Assembly (NCBI GenBank): GCA_023457435.1
Contig: JAEWLS010000026.1
Location: forward strand, 1-64,000
Source: Pseudomonadota bacterium
Lineage (GTDB): Bacteria > Pseudomonadota > Alphaproteobacteria > Rhizobiales > Rhizobiaceae
Length of the DNA stretch: 64,000 nucleotides
Direction: 5' to 3'
Both the position numbers and the translations under genes were made by a program. Each line of letters starts with the position of its first letter. Position 1 is the first letter of the stretch. Shown one piece after another: positions 38,045 through 47,390 of this stretch. The notes under the pieces were generated by a model. It made no database searches and was not told the DNA's origin. It saw only the letters and a program-made list of their open reading frames with translations.

Positions 38045-38938
38045 ATGGATGGCACAGACGCGCTCGCGAATGCAGTCCGGGAGGGCGCCTGGAATGTCGG
38101 AACACACCATGAAGCGCTTGAAAAGCTTCCTACCATGCTCACCCTGGAAGAGCTATGGATGCTTGCCTTTCTCGCCGAGCGCGCGGGACCGGGCAACATT
38201 CTAGACCTCGGCTGCTTTGTCGGCGGCTCCAGCTTCGCGCTCGCGACGGGCGTCCAGAGGTCTGCAGCAAGGAAACGCATACACAGCTTCGACCTTTTCG
38301 AGCTGAAGGAAGCGACAAAACACCGCTACCTATACAATCGCGGCCTGCCGTACTTTCCGGGAGAGGACGGCCTGCAGCTTTACCAGATCATCGTGAGCCA
38401 GTTCGGCGACTCGTTGGTCGCTCACAAGGGCGACGTTCTCGCGACGCTAACCCCTGCTCTAGTTGCAGAGCTGAGGCCGATATCGCTGGTCTTCCTCGAC
38501 GTCTGCAAGTCGCCGGCCATCACCGATCACATAACAAGGACCGTTCTTCCGGCCCTCGAGGTCGGGACGCTGATCGTGCAACAGGACTTCATCTACCCCT
38601 ACACGCCCTGGGCGATCTACCCATTCTGGGCTCTGCAGGACGAGCTCGAGATGCTGGGGCATACACAGTTCCACAGCGCCATTTTCAGGGTCCGAAAGCG
38701 CATCGAAACGAACCGTCTGGATGTCGCCCTGCTCGCGTCGACGTCAGGTCAGCAGCTGGGCCGCGCTCTCGAAGATGCCAGCCATTGGTTCGCGCGCGAG
38801 GAGCAACGGTCGCCGGTGCGCGAAGCCAGAAGGTTGGCGGCAAGCTACCCCGAGGCGACCGACGAATGGGCCCTGATGCGCCGCGACGGCCATACCATCG
38901 ACCACATGGCGCGGTGGCGGGAGCTCTTCAAAGGCTAG
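38045..38938 (+). CDS. Class I SAM-dependent methyltransferase-like protein
   Basis: A 297-residue protein. The SAM-binding motif I is ILDLGCFVGGSSFALATG, the acidic end of strand 2 is in IHSFDLFE, and a DxC form of motif IV lies in LVFLDVCKSPAI. The pattern is that of the Methyltransf_24/TylF-like group, which methylates sugar hydroxyls or antibiotics. CGGAG precedes the ATG. It converges with and overlaps the next gene by 4 bases at their stop codons. Confidence 0.75.
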   Translation: MDGTDALANAVREGAWNVGTHHEALEKLPTMLTLEELWMLAFLAERAGPGNILDLGCFVGGSSFALATGVQRSAARKRIHSFDLFELKEATKHRYLYNRGLPYFPGEDGLQLYQIIVSQFGDSLVAHKGDVLATLTPALVAELRPISLVFLDVCKSPAITDHITRTVLPALEVGTLIVQQDFIYPYTPWAIYPFWALQDELEMLGHTQFHSAIFRVRKRIETNRLDVALLASTSGQQLGRALEDASHWFAREEQRSPVREARRLAASYPEATDEWALMRRDGHTIDHMARWRELFKG

Positions 38939-40818
38939 TTCAGGAGCGGCTTGTAAGAGATTTCGACGGGACCCTGGATTTCGAACTGCCCCTCACCCCT
39001 TGCTCCGAACTCCCAGTCCAGCGCAGCCGTGGCTCCGGTGTGGAACACCATCCGGTATTCGGTGGGATCGCCGGCAATCCTGATCTGCCGCTGACTTTCC
39101 CGCCGATCGGGCGTCATCAAGTCGACATAGGCGACCGCTCCGTCCCGCATTTTGCCGGCCGCCTTGAACGCTAGTGTCACCTCCGAGAACGGCGGCGCCT
39201 TCCCCTGAAGCCGATAGGGGGTGTCGGCGCGGACCAGGGCGCTACCGCTCGGTTCCGCCGTCACCGATTTGCTTCCAGAAGGCTCCCAGGCGCCTGGAAC
39301 GAGTACGCTCACGTCGTAGTCGCGAACGTCGCCGTTCAGAGAAAGGTCACTGACCAGTGTCCAGCCTTCACGACGAACCACTGTCTTCTGCCGGTCGATG
39401 ACCAACAGCATGTCGAGCGGCTCACGCTCGAGCAGGCCATCGCCGATCGTGTCGACGACGTAGCCCCTGCCTCTCATGTAATACATGAGCGCGTGCGGAC
39501 CGTTCCAACACTCCGGCGCATGCTCGAAAACCACCCCAACCAGGCGCGGACGCACGTCAACGCTCTCAAACTTCGACCTGATCTGTTGGCCGATCTGCAG
39601 CTCGCACGACGAAGTCTGATACGGCGAAGTGATTTGGGATGTGTCCAGCCAACCGCTGTCGAGGACGCGATAGCTCCCCACGCACGAGGCAAGCACCACG
39701 CCGACTGTCAGGAGCTGGCCTGCCCAACGCCGGGTCAGCTTCTCTGCCAGGAAGCCGAGACCGAGCCCGCCAGCAATGGCATTGGCTACGGCAAATGGGA
39801 ATTGATAGTAAGTGTGGACGAAGTTGAGATTGATGAATATCGCGAAGTAAAGGATCGAGACCGCGAAAGCTATCGCAGCAAGACGCGCAGCTCTGCCCCC
39901 CGCAAATATCGTCAAGACCGCACCGACAAGTCCCAGCGCCGCGAGACTATTGACGAGCAGACGGTCGCCCATATGGGCCCAGATCCGTAACGACAGCCGT
40001 TGTGCCGATGTACCCAGATACCAGACCACAGAGGAGTTGGTATACTGATGCGGGTTCTGAACGTTGTTCCAGTAGGAGTAGGCGTACCAGGCCGCAAACG
40101 CGATCGCTATCGACACGCCCGTCGCACATAGTTCGGCCAGTCGTCGCCATCTTCTGGCGACCACAACGTCCATCAACGCGAACGTGAAAAAGATGCCGAG
40201 GGGTATGAAAGCAGCTGTCAGCTTGATGGAGACCGCGATACTCGCGAGCGCTATCCCGGCGACCAGGAATAGCCGTCGTTCACGCTCGAGCCACAGGAAC
40301 AGGCACACCATCGCGACAATTGCTATCGCTACCGCAAACGGATCGATAATGATCGCCGACGACCAAAAAATCGTCTCCGGTGTCAACAGAAGTATGCATA
40401 ACGATATTATCGCTGATTTTTGGCCATAACTTCTGCTGATCCAGTAGAAAAGCGACACCGATGCGATGGCCATGCCGACAATGTTCAGCACGCGGCCAAA
40501 TGCCTCCGCATAGCCGAAGTACCGCATGATTGCCGCAACAATAGCCTGATATAGCGGAAACTCCAGGATTACGACCGACTTGCTGCCATTGGTGTCGATC
40601 TCGGGCCTGAGCAGATCGACCCCCGATACATAGAAGTTATAGATGGTGGACAGCGTCTGCGTTTGACGGAACTGATGAAGATCCGTCGGCGGACGACCGA
40701 TCTGGTAGGCGGAGAAGGCCACGAACAGCGTGACGATCAACGCCGGCCACAACCAGGACTGGGTTCGACGCAGGTCGCTCACTGAAGCCGGTCTCCGGTC
40801 AACAACGCCATGCCCCAT
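38935..40818 (-). CDS. ArnT/PMT-like membrane glycosyltransferase (GT-C, GT39 type)
   Basis: A roughly 627-residue protein with about ten to twelve transmembrane helices. The first outer loop has TDLHQFRQTQTL, the acidic/His pattern of dolichyl- or undecaprenyl-phosphate sugar transferases, and a later segment ILEFPLYQAIVA. After the membrane part there is a soluble beta-rich tail of about 200 residues (including PPFSEVTLAFKAAGK). The start is uncertain: 40932 is also in frame but would overlap the divergent acyltransferase gene. Confidence 0.8.
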   Translation of the reverse strand: MGHGVVDRRPASVSDLRRTQSWLWPALIVTLFVAFSAYQIGRPPTDLHQFRQTQTLSTIYNFYVSGVDLLRPEIDTNGSKSVVILEFPLYQAIVAAIMRYFGYAEAFGRVLNIVGMAIASVSLFYWISRSYGQKSAIISLCILLLTPETIFWSSAIIIDPFAVAIAIVAMVCLFLWLERERRLFLVAGIALASIAVSIKLTAAFIPLGIFFTFALMDVVVARRWRRLAELCATGVSIAIAFAAWYAYSYWNNVQNPHQYTNSSVVWYLGTSAQRLSLRIWAHMGDRLLVNSLAALGLVGAVLTIFAGGRAARLAAIAFAVSILYFAIFINLNFVHTYYQFPFAVANAIAGGLGLGFLAEKLTRRWAGQLLTVGVVLASCVGSYRVLDSGWLDTSQITSPYQTSSCELQIGQQIRSKFESVDVRPRLVGVVFEHAPECWNGPHALMYYMRGRGYVVDTIGDGLLEREPLDMLLVIDRQKTVVRREGWTLVSDLSLNGDVRDYDVSVLVPGAWEPSGSKSVTAEPSGSALVRADTPYRLQGKAPPFSEVTLAFKAAGKMRDGAVAYVDLMTPDRRESQRQIRIAGDPTEYRMVFHTGATAALDWEFGARGEGQFEIQGPVEISYKPLLN

Positions 40819-40889
40819 GCTCCCAGTCGAATCGTATGTGTTGGCACGACCATGTCCGCCCGTGTACTCGATAGACAAGCCGGATCGCC

Positions 40890-41999
40890 ATGAGCCGCCG
40901 GCTTTCAACGCCGCCGGGTGCAATGACCGCAACAGGAACAGCCCCTTCAGTGCAGCGCGATAACCCTGCCCCGGGCTACATGAAGAGTCTGGACGGGCTC
41001 CGCGGCCTTGCCGCGGTCATCGTCGTGTTCTCCCACCTCTCATCACAGACGGGGATCCTCCAGTTCTGGTTCGAAGATCGCGGCGGCCAGATCGGGGTGA
41101 TGCTCTTCTTCTGTTTGTCCGGCTTCCTGATGGCCCACGTCTATTTCGGCCAGCAGTTCCATGTCGGGACGCTTGGCTCATATGCCGTCAACCGTTGCGC
41201 ACGGGTCGTGCCGCTTTTCCTGCTTGTTGTGGTCGGTTCATATGTCTGCCGCCTGCTTTGGGAAAACGCGCCCGTTTATCCAATTACGAGCGACAATGTC
41301 ATAGCGCACCTGACGCTTCGCGTCGCGACGAGCGTACTCTGGACGATCCCCGTAGAACTCAAGTTCTACGCTCTATTTCCCTTTATCTGGATAGTGCACC
41401 GCATCAGCTATGCCGCCGGGACGGCGTGCGCAGCGGCCCTCCTGGTTACCTACTTTTCGATAGAAAACGGCGCCATGCCCATCATGCGCCTTGGGCACTA
41501 TTTCCTGCTGGGGATTCTTTGTCATGCGATCTCGTCGTCGCTCCCCCGCGCCAGGTGGCAGAACATGGCATGGATTGCCGCGGCGGTAGCTCTGCTGCTT
41601 GTATTTCCATTTCCGCTTTCGTTGATCAGAGAAACTCAGATGAAGATCTGGTGGGATCCGTGGATCGCCGCGGCGATTGCCGGGTTCATGGTGTCGTCGA
41701 CAAAAAGCGAAGTCGCCATGCGGGTGTTGGGCAGCGCGCCGGCGCGCGGCGCCGGGCAGATCTCCTATTCCCTTTATCTTCTGCACATGCCGGTTATCTG
41801 GAGCGTATCGCGATTTCTGTCGCCTACCGAACAACCCGTGACATTCTGGGTGATAGCTCTTTCTTTCACCTTTCTTACATCGTTTGCGTGCTTTCATCTC
41901 TTCGAGCGGCCGGCGGGTCGATTCATCCGGCGTGTGGGGTCGACAGCAGCTACATCCACGTCAGCACTCGCCGCCCTCTCCAGATCGCGCGGCCTGTAG
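40890..41999 (+). CDS. Acyltransferase 3 family (OafA-like)
   Basis: A 369-residue protein with ten or so transmembrane helices. It has the opening motif SLDGLRGLAAVIVVFSH with the catalytic-type histidine, LFFCLSGFLMAH, and NRCARVVPLF. Members add acetyl or succinyl groups to sugars at the membrane. Alternative starts are 40923 and 40980. It is followed closely by a possible small gene and the type I secretion genes. Confidence 0.88.
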   Translation: MSRRLSTPPGAMTATGTAPSVQRDNPAPGYMKSLDGLRGLAAVIVVFSHLSSQTGILQFWFEDRGGQIGVMLFFCLSGFLMAHVYFGQQFHVGTLGSYAVNRCARVVPLFLLVVVGSYVCRLLWENAPVYPITSDNVIAHLTLRVATSVLWTIPVELKFYALFPFIWIVHRISYAAGTACAAALLVTYFSIENGAMPIMRLGHYFLLGILCHAISSSLPRARWQNMAWIAAAVALLLVFPFPLSLIRETQMKIWWDPWIAAAIAGFMVSSTKSEVAMRVLGSAPARGAGQISYSLYLLHMPVIWSVSRFLSPTEQPVTFWVIALSFTFLTSFACFHLFERPAGRFIRRVGSTAATSTSALAALSRSRGL

Positions 42000-42003
42000 A
42001 GTC

Positions 42004-42159
42004 ATGGACATCACTCTGCCCAATTCGATCGCCACAACGCTGAGTTCGGCGATCGCAGGCGATGGCGCGACACCGGGTGGTCTTTGCGTCGAGCCCACCA
42101 ATAAGCTATTTGCTACGCCATCGACGTTGGCGAGTTTGCGGACAAGAAACATTGACTGA
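42004..42159 (+). CDS. Possible 51-residue peptide gene upstream of the T1SS genes
   Basis: A short open frame that begins 4 bases after the acyltransferase stop and ends overlapping the TTG start of the transporter by 8 bases, thus filling the gap exactly. The product starts MDITLPNSIATTLSSAIAG, contains GDGATPGG and a single Cys, and ends LRTRNID. I recognise no family. It could be a real secreted or regulatory peptide, or a translation-coupling leader, or chance. Confidence 0.35.
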   Translation: MDITLPNSIATTLSSAIAGDGATPGGLCVEPTNKLFATPSTLASLRTRNID

Positions 42160-43900
42160 GCTATCGCGCGCGATTTCGGCCGTCCGTAAGGCGCTCGTGG
42201 GCGTCTTCATCCTGTCGGGAGTAACCTCCCTGCTCATGTTGGCGCTTCCGGTGTACATGACGCAGGTCTTCATGCACGTTCTGCCGAGTCGCAGCGTCGA
42301 GACGCTGATCGCGCTTTCGGCAATGGCGGCCCTGGCCTTCTTCCTTCTGAGCGTCTTCGACGGCGTGCGACAGACCATGCTGGCGCGGCTCGGAGCGCGA
42401 TACGAAGCGCTGCTGTCGGGCCCGGTCGTCTTTGCTCATTTTCTCGACCAGACGCGGGACGCGGCATCCGGCGCCGAACTGATGCAGGACATCCGGCAGA
42501 TACGGACATTCCTGGGATCGCGCGCACTGGCGGCCATCACGGAAGCACCGTTCATGGTGATCTTCCTGGTCCTGCTTTTCATAATAGACCCCGCAATCGG
42601 CTGGCTGACGATGGCGGGCATGGCGCTGATGGTGGTGACGACCATCGTCCAGCAGTCGGCCTTGAACGATCGCATCAAGGCCCAAAGCGATGCGACCCGC
42701 AACGCGAATAGAATTCTTCAGGCCCATATCGACCAGGCCGAAACCGTCCGGATCATGGGCCTCCAGAAGAACACGATGGAGCGCTGGGGGGAGCCAGCCG
42801 CACGGGCGCTGTCAACCTACATCTCTTCGGAGACGGCTGGTGCCTTCTACGGCGGAATCTCGCGGTTCCTGAGGTTCGGGCTACAGGCTGCCGTTCTCGG
42901 CTACGGCGCCTACCTTGCCATCCAGGGGCTGGTTGCTCCGATCGTCGTATTCGCAGCCATGATGATCTCAGGGCGCGCCCTAGCACCGCTGGACGGGCTC
43001 GTCGGCTCGTGGAGCGCGCTGATGAATGCGTGGAATGCGCACAAACGTGTCCGCGACAACCTGACTGGCTTCTATGTGCAGCCCGATCGCCATGAGCTGC
43101 CGGCGCCGGAAGGCCGTATCCAGGTCACGAACCTCATTTATGGCCCTCGCGCGGGCCAAGAGCCGGTCATAAAGCGCATTTCCTTCGAGGTACTGCCAGG
43201 CGAGACGCTCGCTATCATCGGCCCAAGCGGTGCCGGCAAGTCGACGTTGCTGAGGCTGATTGCGGGGGGGTTACGACCATCGTCTGGTTCGATCCGGCTC
43301 GATCGCGCGGAACTCTCGAACTGGAATCCGATCCAGCTCGGCCGCCACGTCGGATACGTGCCGCAGAGCGTCGACTTCCTGCCAGGCACCGTCGCGCAGA
43401 ACATCGCGCGCTTCAATCCCGACGCCGACGACAAGGACGTCGTGGCGGCGGCGATCGAATCCGGCGTCCACAACATGATCCTCGGCTTCCCGCAGGGATA
43501 CGACACGCAGCTCAGCAAGGACGGCTTCATGCCATCCGGCGGCCAGAAGCAGCTGCTGGCGCTGGCGCGCGCGTTCTACAAGCAGCCGAACCTGCTGTTC
43601 CTCGACGAACCCAACGCCAATCTGGACGCCGATGGCGACGTGACGCTGGTCAAGGCGCTGCAAAAGGCGCGCGAGAGGAAGGCGACGGTCGTCATCGTCA
43701 CGCAGCGGCCGAACCTCCTCCAAATTTGCGACAAGGTTCTGGTGCTCAAGGGCGGCTTCATCGAGAATTTCGGCCCGGCAAGCGATATCAGGCCGAAAGT
43801 CGTCCCACAGAGCCCGGAACGGGCCATCACGGCCAAGAAGCCTGCGGAAGCCATCGCCGCGCCTGAAAAGAACGGTACCGCGAAAGAGATTGCAGGATGA
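42152..43900 (+). CDS. Type I secretion system ABC transporter (PrtD family)
   Basis: A 582-residue half-transporter exporting RTX proteins. The membrane domain starts TELSRAISAVRKALVGVF, with LPSRSVETLIALS matching PrtD N-termini; Walker A is IIGPSGAGKSTLLRL, the signature SGGQKQLLALARA and Walker B LLFLDEPNANLD. It lacks an N-terminal peptidase-like domain. The TTG start at 42152 gives the usual family N-terminus; an in-frame ATG at 42062 would add 30 residues. The HlyD-type gene overlaps its stop (ATGA). Confidence 0.85.
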   Translation: MTELSRAISAVRKALVGVFILSGVTSLLMLALPVYMTQVFMHVLPSRSVETLIALSAMAALAFFLLSVFDGVRQTMLARLGARYEALLSGPVVFAHFLDQTRDAASGAELMQDIRQIRTFLGSRALAAITEAPFMVIFLVLLFIIDPAIGWLTMAGMALMVVTTIVQQSALNDRIKAQSDATRNANRILQAHIDQAETVRIMGLQKNTMERWGEPAARALSTYISSETAGAFYGGISRFLRFGLQAAVLGYGAYLAIQGLVAPIVVFAAMMISGRALAPLDGLVGSWSALMNAWNAHKRVRDNLTGFYVQPDRHELPAPEGRIQVTNLIYGPRAGQEPVIKRISFEVLPGETLAIIGPSGAGKSTLLRLIAGGLRPSSGSIRLDRAELSNWNPIQLGRHVGYVPQSVDFLPGTVAQNIARFNPDADDKDVVAAAIESGVHNMILGFPQGYDTQLSKDGFMPSGGQKQLLALARAFYKQPNLLFLDEPNANLDADGDVTLVKALQKARERKATVVIVTQRPNLLQICDKVLVLKGGFIENFGPASDIRPKVVPQSPERAITAKKPAEAIAAPEKNGTAKEIAG

Positions 43901-45261
43901 GCAAGCAGCTGACGACCTCCGACCTCGCGAAGAAATCCGCCGCCTCCGGTCCTTTCTACCATGCGTGGCACAAGGACGTGCGGTTCACGTCGTCGGCATG
44001 GTCGCGGGCGCTGATGGGCGGGACGATGCTGTTCGTGCTGGCCGGCTCGGTCTGGGCGGCGACCGCGCCGATTGACATGGCCTTCACCAGCGCCGGGCGG
44101 CTGGTGGCGCAGGGCAAGAACCGCGTCGTCGACCATCTCGAGGGCGGCATCGTCAAGGAGGTGCTGGTCATCGAGGGCGACCGCGTCGAAAAGGACCAGC
44201 TGCTCGCGGTGATGGACGTCACGGCGGCCTCCGCCAACCTCTCCAACGCCTCGCGCCAGCGCGACTTCAAGCGCGTCGAGCTCGCCCGCTACGTCGCCGA
44301 GCAGAACGGCCTCGCCGAGATCGCCTGGGGCGACGACCTCGACGCCAGGATGGGCGGCTCGCAGGAGCTGCGCGACGCCGCCAGCACGCAGAGCGCCGAG
44401 TTCGCGGCGAAGCAGAAGGAGATGGCCTCGACGGTCGAGATCCTCAACCAGCGCATCAAGTCCAATTCGGAGCTGATCGAGAGCCTGACCGCGCTCAAGC
44501 TCGAGCGCGAGAAGCGGATCGTCGACACGCAGGAAGAGGTCAACGTTTCCAACGAGATGATGAATCAGGGGCTGACGACGCGCGACCGCAATTTCGCGCT
44601 GAAGCGCCAGCTCGCCAACGACCAGGACCAGCTGCGCACGACGATCATCCAGATCGACGAGAAGCGCAACGTCGTCAACGAGGCGCGCGAGACGCTGACC
44701 CGCATCACCTCGCAGCGCGCCAACCAGGTCGCCGAGGCGATCCTGCGGCTGCGCAAGGAGATCGTCGATTTCGAGGAGAAGATCCGCGCCTTCAGCGCGA
44801 TCGTCGAGCGCGCCGAGATCCGCGCGCCGATCGGCGGCGTCGTCGTCGAGGTCGCGACCAACACCGTCAATCAGGTGATCAAGCCGGGCGATCCGCTGAT
44901 CGAGATCTTTCCGAGCGACCTGCCGCTGGCGATCGAGGCCCAGGTCGAGCCGCGCTACATCGACAATCTGCTGATGGGCCAGCATGTCGCCGTACAGTTC
45001 AACTCGCGCGACCGCTCGAAGTCGTCGGTGATGATCGACGGAAAGGTCAACTACGTCGCCCGCGATTCCGTGCAGAACCAGCAGACCGGCATGTTCCATT
45101 ACACGGTGCGCGCCACGCTCGACCCGGAATCGATCAAGAAGTACGGCGAGCTGGTCCCCGGCAATCTGGCGACGGTCTACTTCCAGCTCGAGAAGCAGAC
45201 CTTTCTGGAGTACCTGATCGCGCCGTACCGCGACGTTTCGGACAAGGCGTTCACGGGGTAG
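43897..45261 (+). CDS. HlyD/PrtE-family type I secretion adaptor
   Basis: A 454-residue membrane-fusion protein. One transmembrane helix near residues 30-60 (ALMGGTMLFVLAGSVWAAT) is followed by a lipoyl-half motif (VVDHLEGGIVKEVLV), a long coiled coil (about residues 100-310), the second lipoyl half (ERAEIRAPIGGVVVE) and a beta-barrel. It bridges the inner-membrane transporter to a TolC-type channel, which is not in the window. Confidence 0.92.
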   Translation: MSKQLTTSDLAKKSAASGPFYHAWHKDVRFTSSAWSRALMGGTMLFVLAGSVWAATAPIDMAFTSAGRLVAQGKNRVVDHLEGGIVKEVLVIEGDRVEKDQLLAVMDVTAASANLSNASRQRDFKRVELARYVAEQNGLAEIAWGDDLDARMGGSQELRDAASTQSAEFAAKQKEMASTVEILNQRIKSNSELIESLTALKLEREKRIVDTQEEVNVSNEMMNQGLTTRDRNFALKRQLANDQDQLRTTIIQIDEKRNVVNEARETLTRITSQRANQVAEAILRLRKEIVDFEEKIRAFSAIVERAEIRAPIGGVVVEVATNTVNQVIKPGDPLIEIFPSDLPLAIEAQVEPRYIDNLLMGQHVAVQFNSRDRSKSSVMIDGKVNYVARDSVQNQQTGMFHYTVRATLDPESIKKYGELVPGNLATVYFQLEKQTFLEYLIAPYRDVSDKAFTG

Positions 45262-45306
45262 GTTTCGCGGGACCGTTGGCTCTTTTCCGGCCTGCGGCCG
45301 GCGCTC

Positions 45307-45401
45307 GTCACCCCCTCTCTTGCGATTTCTAACACTTAGGCTCGTGAAGAACTTGCCTAAGATGTTGAAATCGCTTTCTCCCCCACGAGGGGGGAGATAA
45401 G
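45307..45401 (-). repeat. Palindromic intergenic repeat, copy 3
   Basis: Same element as 261..363 and in the same orientation, with a shorter central loop: TGCGATTTCTAACACTTAGG pairs with CCTAAGATGTTGAAATCG, then a C-rich/G-rich hairpin closes the element. It lies in the 247-bp gap between the HlyD-type adaptor and the next glycosyltransferase and may help end the secretion operon's transcript. Confidence 0.75.
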
Positions 45402-45508
45402 AGCTACCGCGAAATCTATCCACGCTTTCCGTGCATCGACTATGCTTCATGAGCATGTCCGTCGGCTTGGCCGCGGACGTGGTTTGAGATGGTCGATGGA
45501 GAGAAGAC

Positions 45509-46561
45509 ATGCCTGACCAGGACGGAAATATCGTCATCACGGCGACGCTGCTTCAATCCAAGGTCGATGCGATGGGGATCGTGCGCATCGAGCAGCCGCT
45601 GAGGGCGCTGGAGAGGCTCGGCGGCTTCAAGATCGCGGACATCGCCAAGAACCCGCGCATCGGCAAGGGCGGCCGCGATATCTTCATCTGGCAGCGGCCT
45701 ACGCTCACCGACGAATTCCTGCCGTTCTACCGCAAGATCTTGAGCACGCACCGCGTGTTCGTCGTGGAGTACGATGACCACCCCGATGCATTCCCCAACC
45801 TGAAGGCAACGAACTATCGTGCCTTTCGCGCGGCACATGCCGTCCGGGTCTCGACGCCGATGCTGGCGGACCTCGTAAGGCCGCATAATCCCAACGTGTT
45901 CGTATCGCCGAACGCCATCGACACGCTCCCGCCTTACCGCCCGGTGCAAGGCAGGCCAAAAGCCTTGCGGCTGTTTTTCGGGGCAGTAAACAGGGAGAAG
46001 GACTGGGCGCCCTATATGGACACGCTAAACAGCGTGATCTCGCCTTACACGCCGGACCAGTTGCAGGTTCATGTCGTCCATGACCACGCGTTCTTCGATC
46101 AGGTCCAGGCGCAGGACAAGCTGTTCTTTCCCCTCCTACCCTACGCCGACTATCAATATCTGCTCGGAAAGGCCGACATCGCCTGGCTGCCCTTACGCGA
46201 TACGCCGTTCAACCGCGCCAAGAGCGATCTGAAGTTCATCGAGTGCGCGGCCCATTCCGTCGCCGTGCTGGCCGGCCGGACCGTTTATGAAAGTTCGGTC
46301 GAAAACGGCCGAACCGGCATGATCTACGATACGCCAAAGGAGTTCGGGCGAAAGCTGAAGCAATTGCTGGGGGATGCGGGTCTGCGTGGAGACCTGTCGC
46401 GTCGAGCTCACGATTACGTCGCTGCCAACCGGGTGCGAACAGCGGCCATCGATGCCGAGGCGGAGTGGTATCGATCTCTGCTAATAAACGCCGACGAGTT
46501 GGAAGCTCGGCGGCAGGGGCGGCTTGGAGCCGAGCCGGACTGGCGAGTTGCGGTCAGCTAA
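45509..46561 (+). CDS. Glycosyltransferase, GT1/GT4-like
   Basis: A 350-residue GT-B-like protein. It has VFVVEYDDHPDAFPN, the C-terminal donor half with LFFGAVNREKDWAPYM, ADIAWLPLRDTPFNRAKSD and KFIECAAHSVAVLAG. GGAGAG precedes the ATG. Its stop overlaps the convergent FkbM gene by 8 bases. The sugar and acceptor are unknown. Confidence 0.75.
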   Translation: MPDQDGNIVITATLLQSKVDAMGIVRIEQPLRALERLGGFKIADIAKNPRIGKGGRDIFIWQRPTLTDEFLPFYRKILSTHRVFVVEYDDHPDAFPNLKATNYRAFRAAHAVRVSTPMLADLVRPHNPNVFVSPNAIDTLPPYRPVQGRPKALRLFFGAVNREKDWAPYMDTLNSVISPYTPDQLQVHVVHDHAFFDQVQAQDKLFFPLLPYADYQYLLGKADIAWLPLRDTPFNRAKSDLKFIECAAHSVAVLAGRTVYESSVENGRTGMIYDTPKEFGRKLKQLLGDAGLRGDLSRRAHDYVAANRVRTAAIDAEAEWYRSLLINADELEARRQGRLGAEPDWRVAVS

Positions 46562-47378
46562 CGAGGTGGGCCACTTCAGCGAAGTCTGATGCGATCTTCA
46601 AGTTTACGGGACGTTCTGTGCCTTTCGGGAAACAGATCACATTGATATCCGACTTGTCGCCGTAGAGGTTCTGAGGGTTCCGGAAAAAATTGTTTGGATT
46701 CCAATGCGGCTCTGCGTGCCAGAAAACATCGTAATCGAAAGCAGTTACGACTTCGCGAACCTGGTGAAAGCGCTCAGGGGTATTCGCTTCAATATACATC
46801 ACAGGGCGATGCCGCGTGATTGTTTGCTGCATACCTCGTAGCGCAGCCGGCTCGCTACCCTCGATGTCCATCTTCACAAGCCGCAAACGTGGCAGTCCAG
46901 ATAGGACGTCATCAATTTTGTATCGAGGCGTCGAGTCAAAACGCCGACCTTCCGGGATGCCAGCAGCATAACTCGTCCCCCCGCTGTTGCGCACCTCATG
47001 CCAAGGAGTGTCAGTGATCAACACATCGCCGGAACGCTCACCGACTAGGCAGTTATGTGCAACAACATTTAGCAGACCGTTCAAATATATGTTGGCACAA
47101 AGGTTATGGAAAATCTTTCTCTGCGCTTCAAATGCAATTACCCTTCCATTCGCGCCCACCGTTCTAGCAAGCGGCACTGTAAGGGTACCAATGTGGGCCC
47201 CCACATCCAAAACTATGTCGCCGGCGCCCAGAAGAGTTCGCATCAGTGCGAATTCTTGTTCGGCCCACTCACCGTACGTAGCAAAAAGTCGGCCAATCAT
47301 ATCGTTCGGATAGAACGCAAATGTTCCATAGCGCCCAGTGACAAGTTGTGGGCCATTCCGCAGAGCAACTGAAAACAA
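46554..47378 (-). CDS. FkbM-family methyltransferase
   Basis: A 274-residue SAM methyltransferase. Motif I is VLDVGAHIGTLTVPLAR, motif II ends in VIAFEAQ, and the FkbM hallmark is LVKMDIEGSEPAALRG. Such enzymes O-methylate sugars in glycans and antibiotics. Its base composition is clearly poorer in GC than the flanks, as is that of the next gene, so the pair may have been acquired together. Confidence 0.85.
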   Translation of the reverse strand: MFSVALRNGPQLVTGRYGTFAFYPNDMIGRLFATYGEWAEQEFALMRTLLGAGDIVLDVGAHIGTLTVPLARTVGANGRVIAFEAQRKIFHNLCANIYLNGLLNVVAHNCLVGERSGDVLITDTPWHEVRNSGGTSYAAGIPEGRRFDSTPRYKIDDVLSGLPRLRLVKMDIEGSEPAALRGMQQTITRHRPVMYIEANTPERFHQVREVVTAFDYDVFWHAEPHWNPNNFFRNPQNLYGDKSDINVICFPKGTERPVNLKIASDFAEVAHLVS

Positions 47379-47390
47379 CTCACTTCCTTT

